A DNA stretch of 64,000 bases from Streptomyces rimosus (GTDB lineage: Bacteria > Actinomycetota > Actinomycetes > Streptomycetales > Streptomycetaceae): positions 7,508,501 to 7,572,500 of the forward strand of contig NZ_CP023688.1 of NCBI RefSeq assembly GCF_008704655.1, in the 5' to 3' direction. The notes under the pieces are model-generated. The model made no database searches, was not told the origin of the DNA, and saw only the letters and a program-made list of their open reading frames with translations. Positions 50,275 through 60,289 of this stretch are shown here, piece after piece. The translations under genes and the position numbers were made by a program. The number at the start of each line of letters is the position of its first letter. Positions within the stretch are counted from its first letter, which is position 1.

Positions 50275-50405
50275 GCCACCACCGCGGCGGCCATGTCCCG
50301 GGCGATCCGGGCCCGCTCCCAGCCCGTCCGGGCCCGCCGCCGGAACCGGCCCGCCAACCAGACGGACAGCGTGGCGACCAGCGTGGCGGCCACCACGGTC
50401 GGCAC
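50229..50405 (-). CDS. Possible small single-pass membrane protein
   Basis: The candidate has 58 residues from GTG 50405. It has one hydrophobic segment (VPTVVAATLVATLSVWLAG) followed by a basic stretch RFRRRARTGWERAR and a helical end, the pattern of a small inner-membrane protein with a cytosolic tail. It overlaps the end of the preceding plus-strand gene by 46 bases, and no strong ribosome site is visible. It could also be a remnant. Confidence 0.35.
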   Translation of the reverse strand: MPTVVAATLVATLSVWLAGRFRRRARTGWERARIARDMAAAVVAHEAGIVPPAGPGPF

Positions 50406-50508
50406 AGCGAAACCGCCGGTCGTCGCCGCGTCCCCTGCCCCCGTTCACGAGCGGAGCCGGCCGGTCCGGTCCCCGGCGCCGGACCGGCCGCTCCTGTCGG
50501 TACGGATC

Positions 50509-51678
50509 TCAGCTTTCTGCCGGTGCGAAGGCGGCACGCACGACGCGGGCGGCGACCGGATTCATCGTCTCGCCCTTGGCGTCCACCGCGTTGACGGAGT
50601 ACACCAGCGTCCGCGACAGGTCCCGGGTGGCCGCGATGAGCGTGTTGTAGCCCGGCCGGGCGCCGCTCTTGCCCCAGATGACCCGCCCGTGACCGAGGTC
50701 GTAGCGCTGGAGGCCCGCGCTCATAGTGGCCCCCTCGACGTCCGGCAGCGTGAACATCTCCCGCTCCAGCAACGGTTGCGGCACGATCTTCCCCCGGAAC
50801 AGCGCGACCAGGAACTTCTCCAGGTCGGCGGTGGTGGAGATCATGTCGCCCACCGCCCAGCGGTCCGACATGTTCCATTCCGTCGCGTCCACCACCGCTC
50901 CGCTCGTCAGCCGCTGGTAGCCCCGGTGGTGCGGGCCGTGGATCCGCGGGTCGGGCCCGCCGGGGAACGAGGTGTGCGTCATGCCGGCCGGCCGGAAGAC
51001 CCGGATCTTCGCCTGATGCTCGTACGTGTCGTGGGTGGCCCTTTCGATCAGCATGCCGAGCACGGTGTAATCGATGTTGCCGTAACGCTGCTTCCTGCCC
51101 GGCCCCTCACCGGGCCCGCGGTAGGGACCCTTGGCGACGGACGCCGCGACCACGTCCCGCGGGGTGAGGGTGCGGAAACGGTTCTCGTATCCCTCGGCGT
51201 TCTCCGGGCCCAGTGAAGCCCCCGGCTGGAGCCCGCTGGTGAAGGTGAGCAACTGCCGTACGGTGATGGGCTCGAAGTCCGCCGACAGCAGGCCGGGGAG
51301 GTAGTGCTGGACGGTGCCGTCCAGGTCGATCCGCTTCTCCGCCGCGAGCTGGAGGACGAGGGCCGAGGTGACCACCTTGGTGGTCGAGCCCGCGCGGAAC
51401 CGCGCATTGTCCAGGGGCCCGCGGCCGGTGGACAGGTCGCGCACCCCGGCGCTCCCGTGCCAGCTGCCGCGTCCGCCGACCCGTACCAGTGCGGCGGTCG
51501 TATTCCGGTCCGGCAGCCCGCCGAGCGCCTGCCGGAGCGCCGCGGCGTTCGGGCCGTCGGGCCGCTGGGAAACCGCCGGGTGCGCCCCGGCCGGTGCGGG
51601 GGCCGCGGCCGCCGGGCACACGGCGGCCCCGGTGACGAGTGCGGCGATCAAGGCGGCGGTGGCGACGCGGGTACGCAA
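50509..51678 (-). CDS. Secreted serine hydrolase (beta-lactamase/DD-carboxypeptidase class C fold)
   Basis: The protein has 389 residues from TTG 51678. A Sec signal is followed by AAAPAPAGAHPA. Active-site motifs are STTK in FRAGSTTKVVTS (nucleophile Ser), the YxN motif in KQRYGNIDYT, and a late KSG-like VIWGKSGARPGY. It lacks marks of a true resistance enzyme and resembles the D-aminopeptidase/D-alanyl-D-alanine carboxypeptidase-like proteins that are numerous in Streptomyces. It is secreted, and the substrate is unknown. Confidence 0.92.
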   Translation of the reverse strand: MRTRVATAALIAALVTGAAVCPAAAAPAPAGAHPAVSQRPDGPNAAALRQALGGLPDRNTTAALVRVGGRGSWHGSAGVRDLSTGRGPLDNARFRAGSTTKVVTSALVLQLAAEKRIDLDGTVQHYLPGLLSADFEPITVRQLLTFTSGLQPGASLGPENAEGYENRFRTLTPRDVVAASVAKGPYRGPGEGPGRKQRYGNIDYTVLGMLIERATHDTYEHQAKIRVFRPAGMTHTSFPGGPDPRIHGPHHRGYQRLTSGAVVDATEWNMSDRWAVGDMISTTADLEKFLVALFRGKIVPQPLLEREMFTLPDVEGATMSAGLQRYDLGHGRVIWGKSGARPGYNTLIAATRDLSRTLVYSVNAVDAKGETMNPVAARVVRAAFAPAES

Positions 51679-51837
51679 GGGGACTCCAGGGGTGGACGAG
51701 CCACGGCTCGTTCGTACGAAGACGAAGAGCAGCTTTCCGGACCCGCGCCCGGGAGGGATCGCCGGTGAGGAGGAGCATGCGCCCGCACCGCCTTAGGGGA
51801 CGACCCGGAGCCGCCCCGGGGGCCGCCCCTGGTGGGG

Positions 51838-52971
51838 TCAGCCCTCGGAGCCGTCCGCCGGGCCCTCCTTCGGGCTGTCCGTCGGGCTGTCCTGCGGGTC
51901 CTCGGCGTCCGGCTTGCGGGAGTCCGGGCCGCCGCCTGCCGAGTCCGGGCCCTTGGGGTCCGCCTGGCCGCCCGGCTCGCGGCCCGGGTCCTTGGACTCC
52001 TTCGGCTCCTTCGGAGCGGGCTTCGGCGGGCGGGTGCGGCCGCTGGCCGTGTCGCGCAGGTACGAGCCGTCCCGGCCGTCGGCGACGCCGCCCTCGGTGG
52101 CCAGGCCGGGGCCGGCCTGCGGGTCCCGGCGGCGCAGATAGCGCTCGAACTCGCGGGCGATGGCCTCGCCGGACGCCTCCGGCAGGTCGGCGGTGTCCCG
52201 CGCCTCCTCCAGCGACTGGACGTACTCGGCGACCTCGCTGTCCTCGGCCGCCAGCTGGTCCACGCCCAGCTGCCAGGCGCGCGCGTCCTCGCTCAGCTCG
52301 CCCAGCGGGATGCGCAGGTCGAGCAGGTCCTCCAGGCGGTTCAGGAGCGCCAGGGTGGCCTTCGGGTTCGGCGGCTGGGAGACGTAGTGCGGAACCGCCG
52401 CCCACAGGCTGACGGCCGGGACACCCGCGTGGGTGCACGCCTCCTGGAGGATGCCGACGATGCCCGTCGGGCCCTCGTACCGGGTCTCCTCCAGGTCCAG
52501 CCGGCGCGCCAGGTCCGGGTCGGAGGTGACGCCGCTGACCGGCACCGGCCGGGTGTGCGGGGTGTCGCCGAGCAGCGCGCCCAGCACCACCAGCATCTCC
52601 ACGCCCAACTCGTGCGCGAAGCCCAGGATCTCGTTGCAGAACGAGCGCCAGCGCATGCTGGGCTCGATGCCCCGCACCAGCACCAGGTCGCGCGGCTTGC
52701 CCTTGCCGTTCGCGTCGGCGATCCGGACCACGGAGAGCCGGGTCGTGGGCCATGTGATCTTGCGGACGCCGCCGTCCAGCCAGACGGTCGGGCGGTTGAC
52801 CTGGAAGTCGTAGTAGTCCTCCGCGTCCAGCGCGGCGAACACCTCGCCCTTCCATTCCCGGTCCAGATGCGCGACCGCGGCGGAGGCGGCGTCGCCGGCG
52901 TCGTTCCAGCCCTCGAACGCGGCCACCATGACCGGGTCGATCAGCTCGGGAACCCCCTCGAGCTCGATCAC
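51838..52971 (-). CDS. PAC2 family protein
   Basis: The protein has 377 residues from GTG 52971. The PAC2 domain covers about residues 1-270: [62 protein letters not shown] and [33 protein letters not shown] (residues about 167-199). PAC2 proteins resemble the proteasome assembly chaperone fold; actinobacteria have 20S proteasomes, but a direct role of this protein is not established. The last 75 residues are a charged, Pro/Asp/Lys-rich disordered tail. Confidence 0.93.
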   Translation of the reverse strand: MIELEGVPELIDPVMVAAFEGWNDAGDAASAAVAHLDREWKGEVFAALDAEDYYDFQVNRPTVWLDGGVRKITWPTTRLSVVRIADANGKGKPRDLVLVRGIEPSMRWRSFCNEILGFAHELGVEMLVVLGALLGDTPHTRPVPVSGVTSDPDLARRLDLEETRYEGPTGIVGILQEACTHAGVPAVSLWAAVPHYVSQPPNPKATLALLNRLEDLLDLRIPLGELSEDARAWQLGVDQLAAEDSEVAEYVQSLEEARDTADLPEASGEAIAREFERYLRRRDPQAGPGLATEGGVADGRDGSYLRDTASGRTRPPKPAPKEPKESKDPGREPGGQADPKGPDSAGGGPDSRKPDAEDPQDSPTDSPKEGPADGSEG

Positions 52972-53094
52972 CCAGCGCCTCCTTCCGACCGGCGCCGCCT
53001 CCTCGGGGCGGCCACCGGCAGCAGTTCCTTTGCGTGCGCCCCCAGCCTACGGCGTCCGTGGTACCCCCACGCAGCCCCTGTGCACGAACGAGTG

Positions 53095-53115
53095 TGCATA
53101 CATCCGACGTGTTCG
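53095..53115. promoter_or_regulatory. Candidate FadR-type operator upstream of the fucose operon
   Basis: This 21-base stretch, with core ACATCCGACGT, matches 16 of 21 positions of the perfect palindrome in front of the FadR-type gene (63207-63227). It lies in the 327-base space between the PAC2 gene and the dehydratase gene. The space holds no other gene. Confidence 0.5.
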
Positions 53116-53213
53116 GATTGCGTCCGGCCCCGCCCCCGTACCGGCCCCGCGCCCGGCCCGACACCGCCCGGCGTCCGAAAACCGACACCGGTCCGTACCG
53201 TCCGCACGCCCCC

Positions 53214-53242
53214 TGGACGCTGCCGCGGCGCGGCGCTATACA
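53214..53242 (+). promoter_or_regulatory. Likely promoter of the L-fucose operon
   Basis: TGGACG (53214-53219), 17 bases, then TATACA (53237-53242) is close to consensus. Transcription would start near 53249, 50 bases before the first ATG. A second ATACATC sequence (53238-53244), a half-site of the proposed FadR operator, overlaps this -10. Confidence 0.55.
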
Positions 53243-53298
53243 TCGGGGGTCCGGGAAAGGTCCGATGTTCCTCCGCGCCCGTCCCTGGAGGCGTACGC

Positions 53299-54675
53299 AT
53301 GGCCGTCACCGACACCGTCACGGGGGTGGAGGTCCACGACGTCCGCTTTCCCACCTCCCGGGAGCTCACCGGCTCGGACGCGATGAACCCGGACCCGGAC
53401 TACTCCGCCGCCTACGTCGTGCTGCGCACCGCGGCGGGCGGCCGGGGCCACGGCCTGTGCTTCACCATCGGCCGTGGCAACGACGTCGTCTGCGCCGCGG
53501 TCCGCGCCCTCGCCCCGTACGTGACCGGCCGTCCCGCCCCCGCCACCGCCGCCGATCTGGCCGCCCTGCACCGCGACCTGACGCACGACTCGCAGCTGCG
53601 CTGGCTCGGCCCCGAGAAGGGCGTGGCGCACATGGCGGCCGGGGCGCTGGTCAACGCCGCCTGGGACCTGGCCGCCACCGGCGCCGGCCTGCCGGTCTGG
53701 GCGTTCCTGGCCGCCATGTCCCCCGAGGACCTGGTCTCCCTCGTCGACTTCCGCTACCTGTCCGACGCGCTGACCCCGGACGACGCGCTGGCGATCCTGC
53801 GCGCCGCGGAACCGGGCCGCGCCGCCCGCGCCGCCCGCCTGAAGGCCGAGGGCTACCCCGCCTACACCACCTCGCCCGGCTGGCTCGGCCACGACGACGC
53901 CACCCTCGTCCGGCTGGCCCGGCAGGCGGTGGCCGACGGCTTCCGGCAGATCAAGCTCAAGGTGGGCGCCGACCTGGACGACGATCTGCGGCGGCTGCGC
54001 CTGGCGCGCGAGACCGTCGGGCCCGGCGTGCGGATCGCGGTCGACGCCAACCAGCGCTGGGACGTGGCGGACGCGGTCCGGTGGATGACCGAGCTCGCAC
54101 CGTACGAGCCGTACTGGATCGAGGAGCCGACCAGCCCCGACGACGTCCTCGGGCACGCCGCCGTGCGCTCCGGCCAGCCGGTCAGGGTCGCCACCGGCGA
54201 ACACGCCGCCAACCGCGTGGTGTTCAAGCAGCTGCTCCAGGCGGGCGCGGTGGACTTCGTGCAGATCGACGCGGCCCGGGTGGCGGGCGTGAACGAGAAC
54301 GTGGCGATCCTGCTGCTGGCCGCCAAGTACGGCGTGCCGGTGTGCCCGCACGCGGGCGGCGTCGGGCTGTGCGAGCTGGTGCAGCATCTGGCGATGTTCG
54401 ACTACGTGGCGGTGTCCGGCACCCGGCGGGACCGGGTGATCGAGTACGTCGACCACCTCCACGAGCACTTCACCGACCCGGCCGTCGTCACCGGCGGCCG
54501 CTACCGCGCGCCCACCGCCCCGGGCTTCTCCGCCCGTATGAAGCCGCTGTCGGTCGCCGCGTACCGCTTCCCGGACGGGCCGGTGTGGCGGGCGGGGCCG
54601 GACGGCGATCCGGACCTGGACCCCGGCCTGGACCCGGAACCGGACCCGACGGGTGGTCAGGAGGTCCCGGAATGA
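53299..54675 (+). CDS. L-fuconate dehydratase (enolase superfamily)
   Basis: The protein has 458 residues, with GGAGG before the ATG. The N-terminal cap has [33 protein letters not shown] (residues about 12-44), characteristic of the fuconate dehydratase branch. The barrel carries the KxK base pair (IKLKVGAD), metal-binding Asp/Glu/Glu in [19 protein letters not shown] and ATGEHAANR, and the catalytic His in VCPHAGGVG. It dehydrates L-fuconate to 2-keto-3-deoxy-L-fuconate. The last 30 residues are an Asp/Pro-rich tail. It is the first gene of a seven-gene operon and overlaps the SDR by four bases. Confidence 0.9.
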   Translation: MAVTDTVTGVEVHDVRFPTSRELTGSDAMNPDPDYSAAYVVLRTAAGGRGHGLCFTIGRGNDVVCAAVRALAPYVTGRPAPATAADLAALHRDLTHDSQLRWLGPEKGVAHMAAGALVNAAWDLAATGAGLPVWAFLAAMSPEDLVSLVDFRYLSDALTPDDALAILRAAEPGRAARAARLKAEGYPAYTTSPGWLGHDDATLVRLARQAVADGFRQIKLKVGADLDDDLRRLRLARETVGPGVRIAVDANQRWDVADAVRWMTELAPYEPYWIEEPTSPDDVLGHAAVRSGQPVRVATGEHAANRVVFKQLLQAGAVDFVQIDAARVAGVNENVAILLLAAKYGVPVCPHAGGVGLCELVQHLAMFDYVAVSGTRRDRVIEYVDHLHEHFTDPAVVTGGRYRAPTAPGFSARMKPLSVAAYRFPDGPVWRAGPDGDPDLDPGLDPEPDPTGGQEVPE

Positions 54676-55457
54676 GCACCGCTTTGGAGGGGCGCGATTT
54701 CGCGGGCATGGCGGCGCTCGTCACCGGCGGCGCCTCCGGCATCGGCGCCGCCACCGCCGCCCTGCTGCTGCGCCGTGGCGCCCGGGTCGCCGTACTGGAC
54801 CGCGACCCGGCCGGGGCGCCGCCGGGCACCGTGCCCGTGACGGCCGACGTGACCGACGCGGACGCCGTAGGGACCGCGGTCGCCACCGCCGTGGACGCGC
54901 TCGGCGGGCTGGACGTCCTCGTGGGCAACGCGGGCATCGGCGCCGTCGGCACGGTCGAGGACAACGCCGACGCGGAGTGGCGGCACGTCCTGGACGTCAA
55001 CGTCCTGGGGCTGGTGCGCACCGCGCGGGCCGCCCTGCCGCACCTGCGGCGCAGCGCCGCCGACCGCCCCGGCCGCGCCTCGATCACCCACACCTGCTCC
55101 ATCGCCGCCACCGCCGGGCTGCCGCAACGCGCCCTCTACAGCGCCAGCAAGGGCGCCGTGCTCTCCCTCACCCTCGCCATGGCCGCCGACCACGTCCGCG
55201 AGGGCATCCGCGTCAACTGCGTCAACCCCGGCACGGCCGACACCCCGTGGGTGGGGCGGCTGCTGGACCGGGCGCCGGACCCGGCGGCCGAGCGGGCCGC
55301 GCTCAACGCCCGGCAGCCGACCGGCCGGATGGTCACCGCCGACGAGGTCGCCGCCGCCATCGCCCACCTGGCGTCCCCGGCCGCCTCCGGCATCACCGGC
55401 ACCGCGCTCGCGGTCGACGGCGGCATGCAGGGACTGCGGCTGCGCCCCGTCACCTGA
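54672..55457 (+). CDS. SDR, probable 2-keto-3-deoxy-L-fuconate dehydrogenase
   Basis: The protein has 261 residues. NAD-binding [11 protein letters not shown] in [10 protein letters not shown], the catalytic serine in CSIAATAG and YSASK tyrosine/lysine are all present. [15 protein letters not shown] and [12 protein letters not shown] mark a classical SDR. In the non-phosphorylating L-fucose pathway an SDR oxidises 2-keto-3-deoxy-L-fuconate to the 2,4-diketo form; the coupling to the fuconate dehydratase makes that the best guess. Confidence 0.88.
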   Translation: MSTALEGRDFAGMAALVTGGASGIGAATAALLLRRGARVAVLDRDPAGAPPGTVPVTADVTDADAVGTAVATAVDALGGLDVLVGNAGIGAVGTVEDNADAEWRHVLDVNVLGLVRTARAALPHLRRSAADRPGRASITHTCSIAATAGLPQRALYSASKGAVLSLTLAMAADHVREGIRVNCVNPGTADTPWVGRLLDRAPDPAAERAALNARQPTGRMVTADEVAAAIAHLASPAASGITGTALAVDGGMQGLRLRPVT

Positions 55458-55538
55458 GTCACGGCGGGGCCATCGCGGACCGTACGGGACGGGCGGCGCA
55501 GCACAGCCGTACACCTCGACCTAGGACGGGACGGGACC

Positions 55539-56561
55539 ATGAGACTGCGTACGACCGGCGCGGCGGCGTGCGCCCTGCTGCTCGCCGCGGCGCTCACCGG
55601 CTGCAACCGCGGCAGTGACGCCCGCGGGAAGATCGGCATCGACCTGCCGCGGGCCGACACCGACTTCTGGAGCTCCTACCAGGACCACATGGAAAAGGAG
55701 CTGGCTGCGACCCGGACCAGGGCGCTGCCGCTGTCCAACTCGCAGAACGACGTGGCCAAGGTCGTCTCCAACGTGCAGGCGCTCACCGCCCAGGGCGCCG
55801 GAGCGGTGGTGATCGCCCCGCAGGACACCGGCGCGATCACCGCCGAGCTGCGCCGGCTCGCGGACCGGAAGATCCCCGTGATCAGCGTGGACACCCGGCC
55901 CGACGCCGGCCCGGTCACCATGGTCGTACGGGCCGACAACCGCGCGTTCGGCGAGAAGTCCTGCGACTACCTGGGCCGCGAACTGGGCGGCCGTGGGCGG
56001 GTCGCGGAGCTTCAGGGCGACCTCAGCTCCGTCAACGGCCGGGACAGATCCGAGGCGTTCGCCGCCTGCATGCGGCGGAAGTACCCCGGGATCACCGTGC
56101 ACGAACTGCCCACCGACTGGAAGGGCGAGGTCGCCTCCGCCAAACTCCAGAGCCTGCTGGGCCGGTACCCGGACACCGACGGCATCTACATGCAGGCGGG
56201 CGGCGCGTTCCTCCGGCCCGTCCTGGCCCTCCTCGAACAGCGGGGCCTGCTCAAGCCGGCCGGCACCGCCGGGCACATCACGGTCGTCTCCAACGACGGC
56301 ATCCCCGAGGAACTCGCCGCCATCCGCGCCGGGACGATCGACGCCACGCTGTCCCAGCCGGCCGACCTGTACGCGAAGTACGCGCTCCACTACGCCCGCG
56401 CGGCGCTCGCGGGCCGCACGTTCACGCCCGGCCCGACGGACCACGGTTCGAAGATCGTGAAGATTCCGAACGGGCTGGAGGACCAGCTGCCGGCCCCGCT
56501 CGTCACCCGGGCCAACGTGGACGATCCGCGACTGTGGGCCAACCGGCCCGCGGGGGAGTAG
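55539..56561 (+). CDS. Sugar ABC transporter substrate-binding lipoprotein
   Basis: The protein has 340 residues. The signal peptide ends in the lipobox ALTGC, so it is anchored to the membrane outer face. The mature protein has the two-lobe ribose-binding (Peripla_BP_4) fold: GKIGIDLPRADTDFWSSYQDHMEKEL, GAGAVVIAPQDTGAITAEL, KIPVISVDTRP and VSNDGIPEELAAIRAG. The ligand is probably L-fucose or a fucose-containing sugar, from operon context. It lies 81 bases after the SDR. Confidence 0.9.
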   Translation: MRLRTTGAAACALLLAAALTGCNRGSDARGKIGIDLPRADTDFWSSYQDHMEKELAATRTRALPLSNSQNDVAKVVSNVQALTAQGAGAVVIAPQDTGAITAELRRLADRKIPVISVDTRPDAGPVTMVVRADNRAFGEKSCDYLGRELGGRGRVAELQGDLSSVNGRDRSEAFAACMRRKYPGITVHELPTDWKGEVASAKLQSLLGRYPDTDGIYMQAGGAFLRPVLALLEQRGLLKPAGTAGHITVVSNDGIPEELAAIRAGTIDATLSQPADLYAKYALHYARAALAGRTFTPGPTDHGSKIVKIPNGLEDQLPAPLVTRANVDDPRLWANRPAGE

Positions 56562-56563
56562 AG

Positions 56564-58231
56564 GTGGCGACCGTGGGGGACGACACGGACGAGGGCAGGG
56601 CGGGCCCACCCGCCGTACAGGCCGAGGGCATCGTCAAGCGCTACGGGCCGACCGTGGCCCTGGACGGCGCCGGGCTGACCGTACGGCGCGGCGAAGCGCA
56701 CGCCCTCGTCGGCCGCAACGGCGCCGGCAAGTCCACCCTGGTGTCCGTACTGACCGGCCTGACCCGGCCGGACGCCGGACGGGTCGCCTTCGACGGCGCA
56801 CCGGCACCCCGCTGGGGCGACGCCGCCGCCTGGCGGCACCGGGTCGCCTGCGTCCACCAGAAACCGATGACGGTCCCCGAACTGACCGTCGCGGAGAACC
56901 TCCACCTGAACCGGTTCCCGGGCGGACGGGTGATCCGGTGGCGGGCCCTGCGCGCGCGGGCCGCGGCCCTGCTGGCCGAGTACGGCGTCGACATCGACCC
57001 CGCGGCCCGGATCAAGGACCTCGGCGTCGAGCAGCGGCAGTGCGTCGAGATCGCCCGCGCGCTGTCCGGCGGTGCCCGGCTGATCATCCTGGACGAGCCC
57101 ACCGCCCGGCTCGACGCGGGCGGCATCGCCCGCCTCTTCGCCAAGCTGCGCGCCCTGCGCGCGACCGGTGCCGCGTTCCTGTTCATCTCGCACCATCTGC
57201 ACGAGGTGTACGACCTGTGCGACACCGTCACCGTCCTGCGCGACGCCCGCCCGGTGCTGACCGCGCCGGTGGCCGGGCTCGCCGAGGACGACCTCGTGGC
57301 GGCGATGACGGGGGAGCGGGCGGCCCGCTCCGGCCCGGGAAGCGCCGCCCGGCGGCCCGCGGGCGACGTGGTGCTGCGCACCGAACGGCTGGCGCTGCGC
57401 GGGGCGTTCGCGCCGCTGGACCTGACCGTACGGGCGGGCGAGGTGGTGGGCCTGGCCGGGGCGGCGGCCGGCGGGAACACCGCCGTCGGCGAGACGCTGG
57501 CCGGCGTACGCGCTCCGGACGGCGGGCGGATCGAGGTGCGCGGGCGGCCCGTACGGACCGGCAGCGTGCGGCACGCGATCGAGGCGGGCATCGGCTACGT
57601 ACCGGAGGACCGGCACCGCGACGGGCTGGTCCCCGGCCGCAGCGTCGCCGAGAACGCCACGCTGGCCGTCACCGACCGGCTCGGCCCGCTGGGCACGGTC
57701 CTGCCCTCCCGTACCCGCGCGTTCGCCCGGCGCATGATCACCGCCCTGGACATCCGCACCACCGGCCCCGGCCAGCCGGTCTCCGGGCTCTCCGGCGGCA
57801 ACCAGCAGAAGGTCGTCGTCGCCCGGGCCCTGGCCCGCGAGCCCGCGGTGCTGATCGCGGTCCGGCCCACCAACGGGGTGGACGTGAAGTCCAAGGACGC
57901 GCTGCTGGGCGTCGTACGGGAGGTGGCGGCAGCCGGCAGCGGCGTCCTCCTCGTCTCCGACGAACCGGACGACCTGCGGATCTGCGACCGGGTCCTGGCG
58001 ATGTCCCACGGCCGGGTGGTCGCCCGGTTCGGGCGGTGGTGGCGGGAGGGGGAGTTGGTGGGGGCGATGGAGGGGGTGGTGGGGGAGGAGGGCTCGGAGG
58101 GGCCGGGCGTGATCAGCCCGTACGGTACGGACGGTCCTCCCGGCACTCCCGAGCCACGCGGTGCCCCCAACCCTCCTGACACTCCCGGCACCCCGGATCC
58201 CCACGGCTCCCAAGGAGGCGACCCGCCATGA
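56564..58231 (+). CDS. Sugar ABC transporter ATPase, two cassettes, second one degenerate
   Basis: The protein has 555 residues from GTG 56564, two bases after the previous stop. Cassette 1 is complete (GRNGAGKST, LSGGARL and IILDEPTARLD). Cassette 2 has a weak P-loop (GAAAGGNTAVGE) but a good signature (LSGGNQQKVVVARAL). Its Walker B lacks Asp-Glu (LIAVRPTNGVDV), as in several RbsA- and nucleoside-type importers. The last 60 residues are a Pro/Gly-rich tail encoded by a G-rich stretch. It energises the permease at 58228 with the lipoprotein at 55539. Confidence 0.92.
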   Translation: MATVGDDTDEGRAGPPAVQAEGIVKRYGPTVALDGAGLTVRRGEAHALVGRNGAGKSTLVSVLTGLTRPDAGRVAFDGAPAPRWGDAAAWRHRVACVHQKPMTVPELTVAENLHLNRFPGGRVIRWRALRARAAALLAEYGVDIDPAARIKDLGVEQRQCVEIARALSGGARLIILDEPTARLDAGGIARLFAKLRALRATGAAFLFISHHLHEVYDLCDTVTVLRDARPVLTAPVAGLAEDDLVAAMTGERAARSGPGSAARRPAGDVVLRTERLALRGAFAPLDLTVRAGEVVGLAGAAAGGNTAVGETLAGVRAPDGGRIEVRGRPVRTGSVRHAIEAGIGYVPEDRHRDGLVPGRSVAENATLAVTDRLGPLGTVLPSRTRAFARRMITALDIRTTGPGQPVSGLSGGNQQKVVVARALAREPAVLIAVRPTNGVDVKSKDALLGVVREVAAAGSGVLLVSDEPDDLRICDRVLAMSHGRVVARFGRWWREGELVGAMEGVVGEEGSEGPGVISPYGTDGPPGTPEPRGAPNPPDTPGTPDPHGSQGGDPP

Positions 58232-59259
58232 CCGACACCGCACGGCAGCAGGCGCCCGGCCTGGCGGACGCGCCGGCGCGCAACCGGGCGCGTCCCGCGC
58301 TCGCCCGCTGGCGCGATGTGTCCCTGGTGCCGGTGATCCTCGTCCTCGGCGTCACCGGCTTCATCGTCTCGCCCGCCTTCCTGACCCGGGACAACCTGGT
58401 CGGCGTCGTGCAGCAGTCCACCGAACTCGGCCTGCTGGTGCTCGGCGAGGCGCTGATCCTGATCAGCGGGCGGATGGACCTGTCGCTGGAGTCCACCATC
58501 GGCCTGGCGCCGGTGCTGGCCCTGTGGCTGGTGATGCCCGCGCACGGCGGGCGGTTCGCCGGGCTGGAACTGCTGCCGCAGTGGACGGCCGTACCGCTGT
58601 GCCTGGCCGTGGGCGCCGCGGTCGGCGCGGCCAACGGGTTCCTGATGCTCAAGCTGCGCGTCAACGGCTTCATCGCCACCCTCGGCATGCTGACCATGCT
58701 GCGCGGCCTGCAACTCGGCATCTCCGGGGGCCGGTCGATCGGCGATGTGCCGGAGTCCTTCGCCTACCTGGGCCGCACCGCCTGGCTCGGCGTCCCGGCC
58801 GCCGTCTGGATCTGCCTGGCGCTGTTCGCGCTCGGCGGCGCGGCCCTCGGGTATCTGCGGCACGGCCGGGCGCTGTACGCGATCGGCGGCAACCCGGAGG
58901 CCGCCCGTACGGCCGGTATCCGGGTGGACCGGATCACCTGGGCCGTGCTCGCCGTCGGCGGTCTGCTGGCCGCCTTCGCGGGCATCCTCTACACCGGCCA
59001 CTACGGCGCCGTCTCCGCGAGCCAGGGCAACGGCTGGATCTTCCAGGTCTTCGCCGCCGCCGTCATCGGCGGCATCAGCCTCAAGGGCGGCCGCGGCACG
59101 CTCTTCGGCGCGCTCACCGGGGTCCTGACCCTCCAGCTGGTCATCAACGTCATGACGCTGGGCGGGGTGCCGCCGCTGTGGACCCAGTTCCTCAACGGCC
59201 TGATCATCATCGTCGCGCTGGTCATCTCCCGGTTCGCGGGCGGCGAGCAGCAGGACTGA
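58228..59259 (+). CDS. Sugar ABC transporter permease (RbsC type)
   Basis: The protein has 343 residues, overlapping the ATPase by four bases. About nine or ten hydrophobic segments are present. Family marks are ILISGRMDLSLESTIGLAP (the usual ISGGIDLSVGS region), LRVNGFIATLGMLTMLRGL, YAIGGNPEAARTAGIRVDR and VIGGISLKGGRGTLFGAL. A single permease gene suggests a homodimer, as for RbsC. Confidence 0.94.
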   Translation: MTDTARQQAPGLADAPARNRARPALARWRDVSLVPVILVLGVTGFIVSPAFLTRDNLVGVVQQSTELGLLVLGEALILISGRMDLSLESTIGLAPVLALWLVMPAHGGRFAGLELLPQWTAVPLCLAVGAAVGAANGFLMLKLRVNGFIATLGMLTMLRGLQLGISGGRSIGDVPESFAYLGRTAWLGVPAAVWICLALFALGGAALGYLRHGRALYAIGGNPEAARTAGIRVDRITWAVLAVGGLLAAFAGILYTGHYGAVSASQGNGWIFQVFAAAVIGGISLKGGRGTLFGALTGVLTLQLVINVMTLGGVPPLWTQFLNGLIIIVALVISRFAGGEQQD

Positions 59260-59272
59260 GCAGGAGGACGCG

Positions 59273-60289
59273 GTGCCGTACATACCGCGCGGGGCACGGC
59301 GGCTGGGCCGTACGCGCGTGACCGTGCCGCCCCTCGGCCTGGGCTGCGCGCCCCTCGGCAACCTGTACCGGCCGCTTCCCGAGGACCGCGCCCGGCAGAC
59401 CGTGCACGCCGCCTTCGACACCGGCGCCCGCCACTTCGACACCGCGCCGCACTACGGACTCGGCCTGTCCGAAGAACGGCTGGGGCGGGCGCTGGCCGGG
59501 CGCGACCGCGCCGCGTACACGCTGTCCACCAAGGTCGGACGGCGGCTGCGGGCCCTCGCGCCCGGCGAGACGGTGGACGGCCAGGGCTACACCGCGACCC
59601 CGGCGCGCGCCCGCGTGTGGGACCTGTCCCGCGACGGCATCCGCCGCACGCTCGCCGCGTCCCTGGAGCGCCTGGGCGTGTCCGCCGTGGACATCGTCTA
59701 CCTGCACGACGTCGAGGAGCACATCCCCGAGGTGTACGGGACCGGCTTCGCCGCCCTTGCCGAACTGCGCGCGGAAGGCGTGGTGGGCGCCATCGGCTTC
59801 GGGCTGAACCGCAGCGACGCGGCGGCCCGGTACGTCGCCGACCTCGACGTGGACGTGGTGCTGTGCGCCGGGCGCTGGACCCTGCTCGACCGCGGCGCCT
59901 TCGACGACCTGCTGCCGGTCTGCGCCCGTCGCGGTACGTCGGTCGTCGTCGGCGGCGTCTACAACTCCGGGCTGCTGGCCGACCCGTCGCCCGGCGCCCC
60001 GTACGACTACGCGCCGGCGCCCGCCCCGCTGGTGGAACGGGCGCGACGGCTCGCGTCCGTGTGCGCGGAGTTCGGCGTGCCGCTCAAGGCCGCCGCGCTG
60101 CGCTTCCCGTTCGGCCACCCGGCCGTGGCCGGGGTCCTGGCGGGCGCCGCGTCGCCGGAGGAGGCCCGGGAGAACGCCGAACTGTTCACGTACGACATCC
60201 CGGACGCCCTGTGGCACGCCCTCACCGACCGCGGGCTCCTCGACCCCGACCTGCCGCTTCCCACCGCCGACCCGGGGGCCCGCCCGTGA
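59273..60289 (+). CDS. Aldo/keto reductase, probable L-fucose (aldose 1-) dehydrogenase
   Basis: The protein has 338 residues from GTG 59273, with AGGAGG upstream. AKR tetrad residues are in HFDTAPHYGLG (Asp, Tyr), LSTKVGR (Lys) and VYLHDVEEH (His). The family includes D-threo-aldose/L-fucose dehydrogenases, which oxidise L-fucose to L-fuconolactone with NAD(P). The position between transporter and lactonase supports that role. Confidence 0.88.
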   Translation: MPYIPRGARRLGRTRVTVPPLGLGCAPLGNLYRPLPEDRARQTVHAAFDTGARHFDTAPHYGLGLSEERLGRALAGRDRAAYTLSTKVGRRLRALAPGETVDGQGYTATPARARVWDLSRDGIRRTLAASLERLGVSAVDIVYLHDVEEHIPEVYGTGFAALAELRAEGVVGAIGFGLNRSDAAARYVADLDVDVVLCAGRWTLLDRGAFDDLLPVCARRGTSVVVGGVYNSGLLADPSPGAPYDYAPAPAPLVERARRLASVCAEFGVPLKAAALRFPFGHPAVAGVLAGAASPEEARENAELFTYDIPDALWHALTDRGLLDPDLPLPTADPGARP

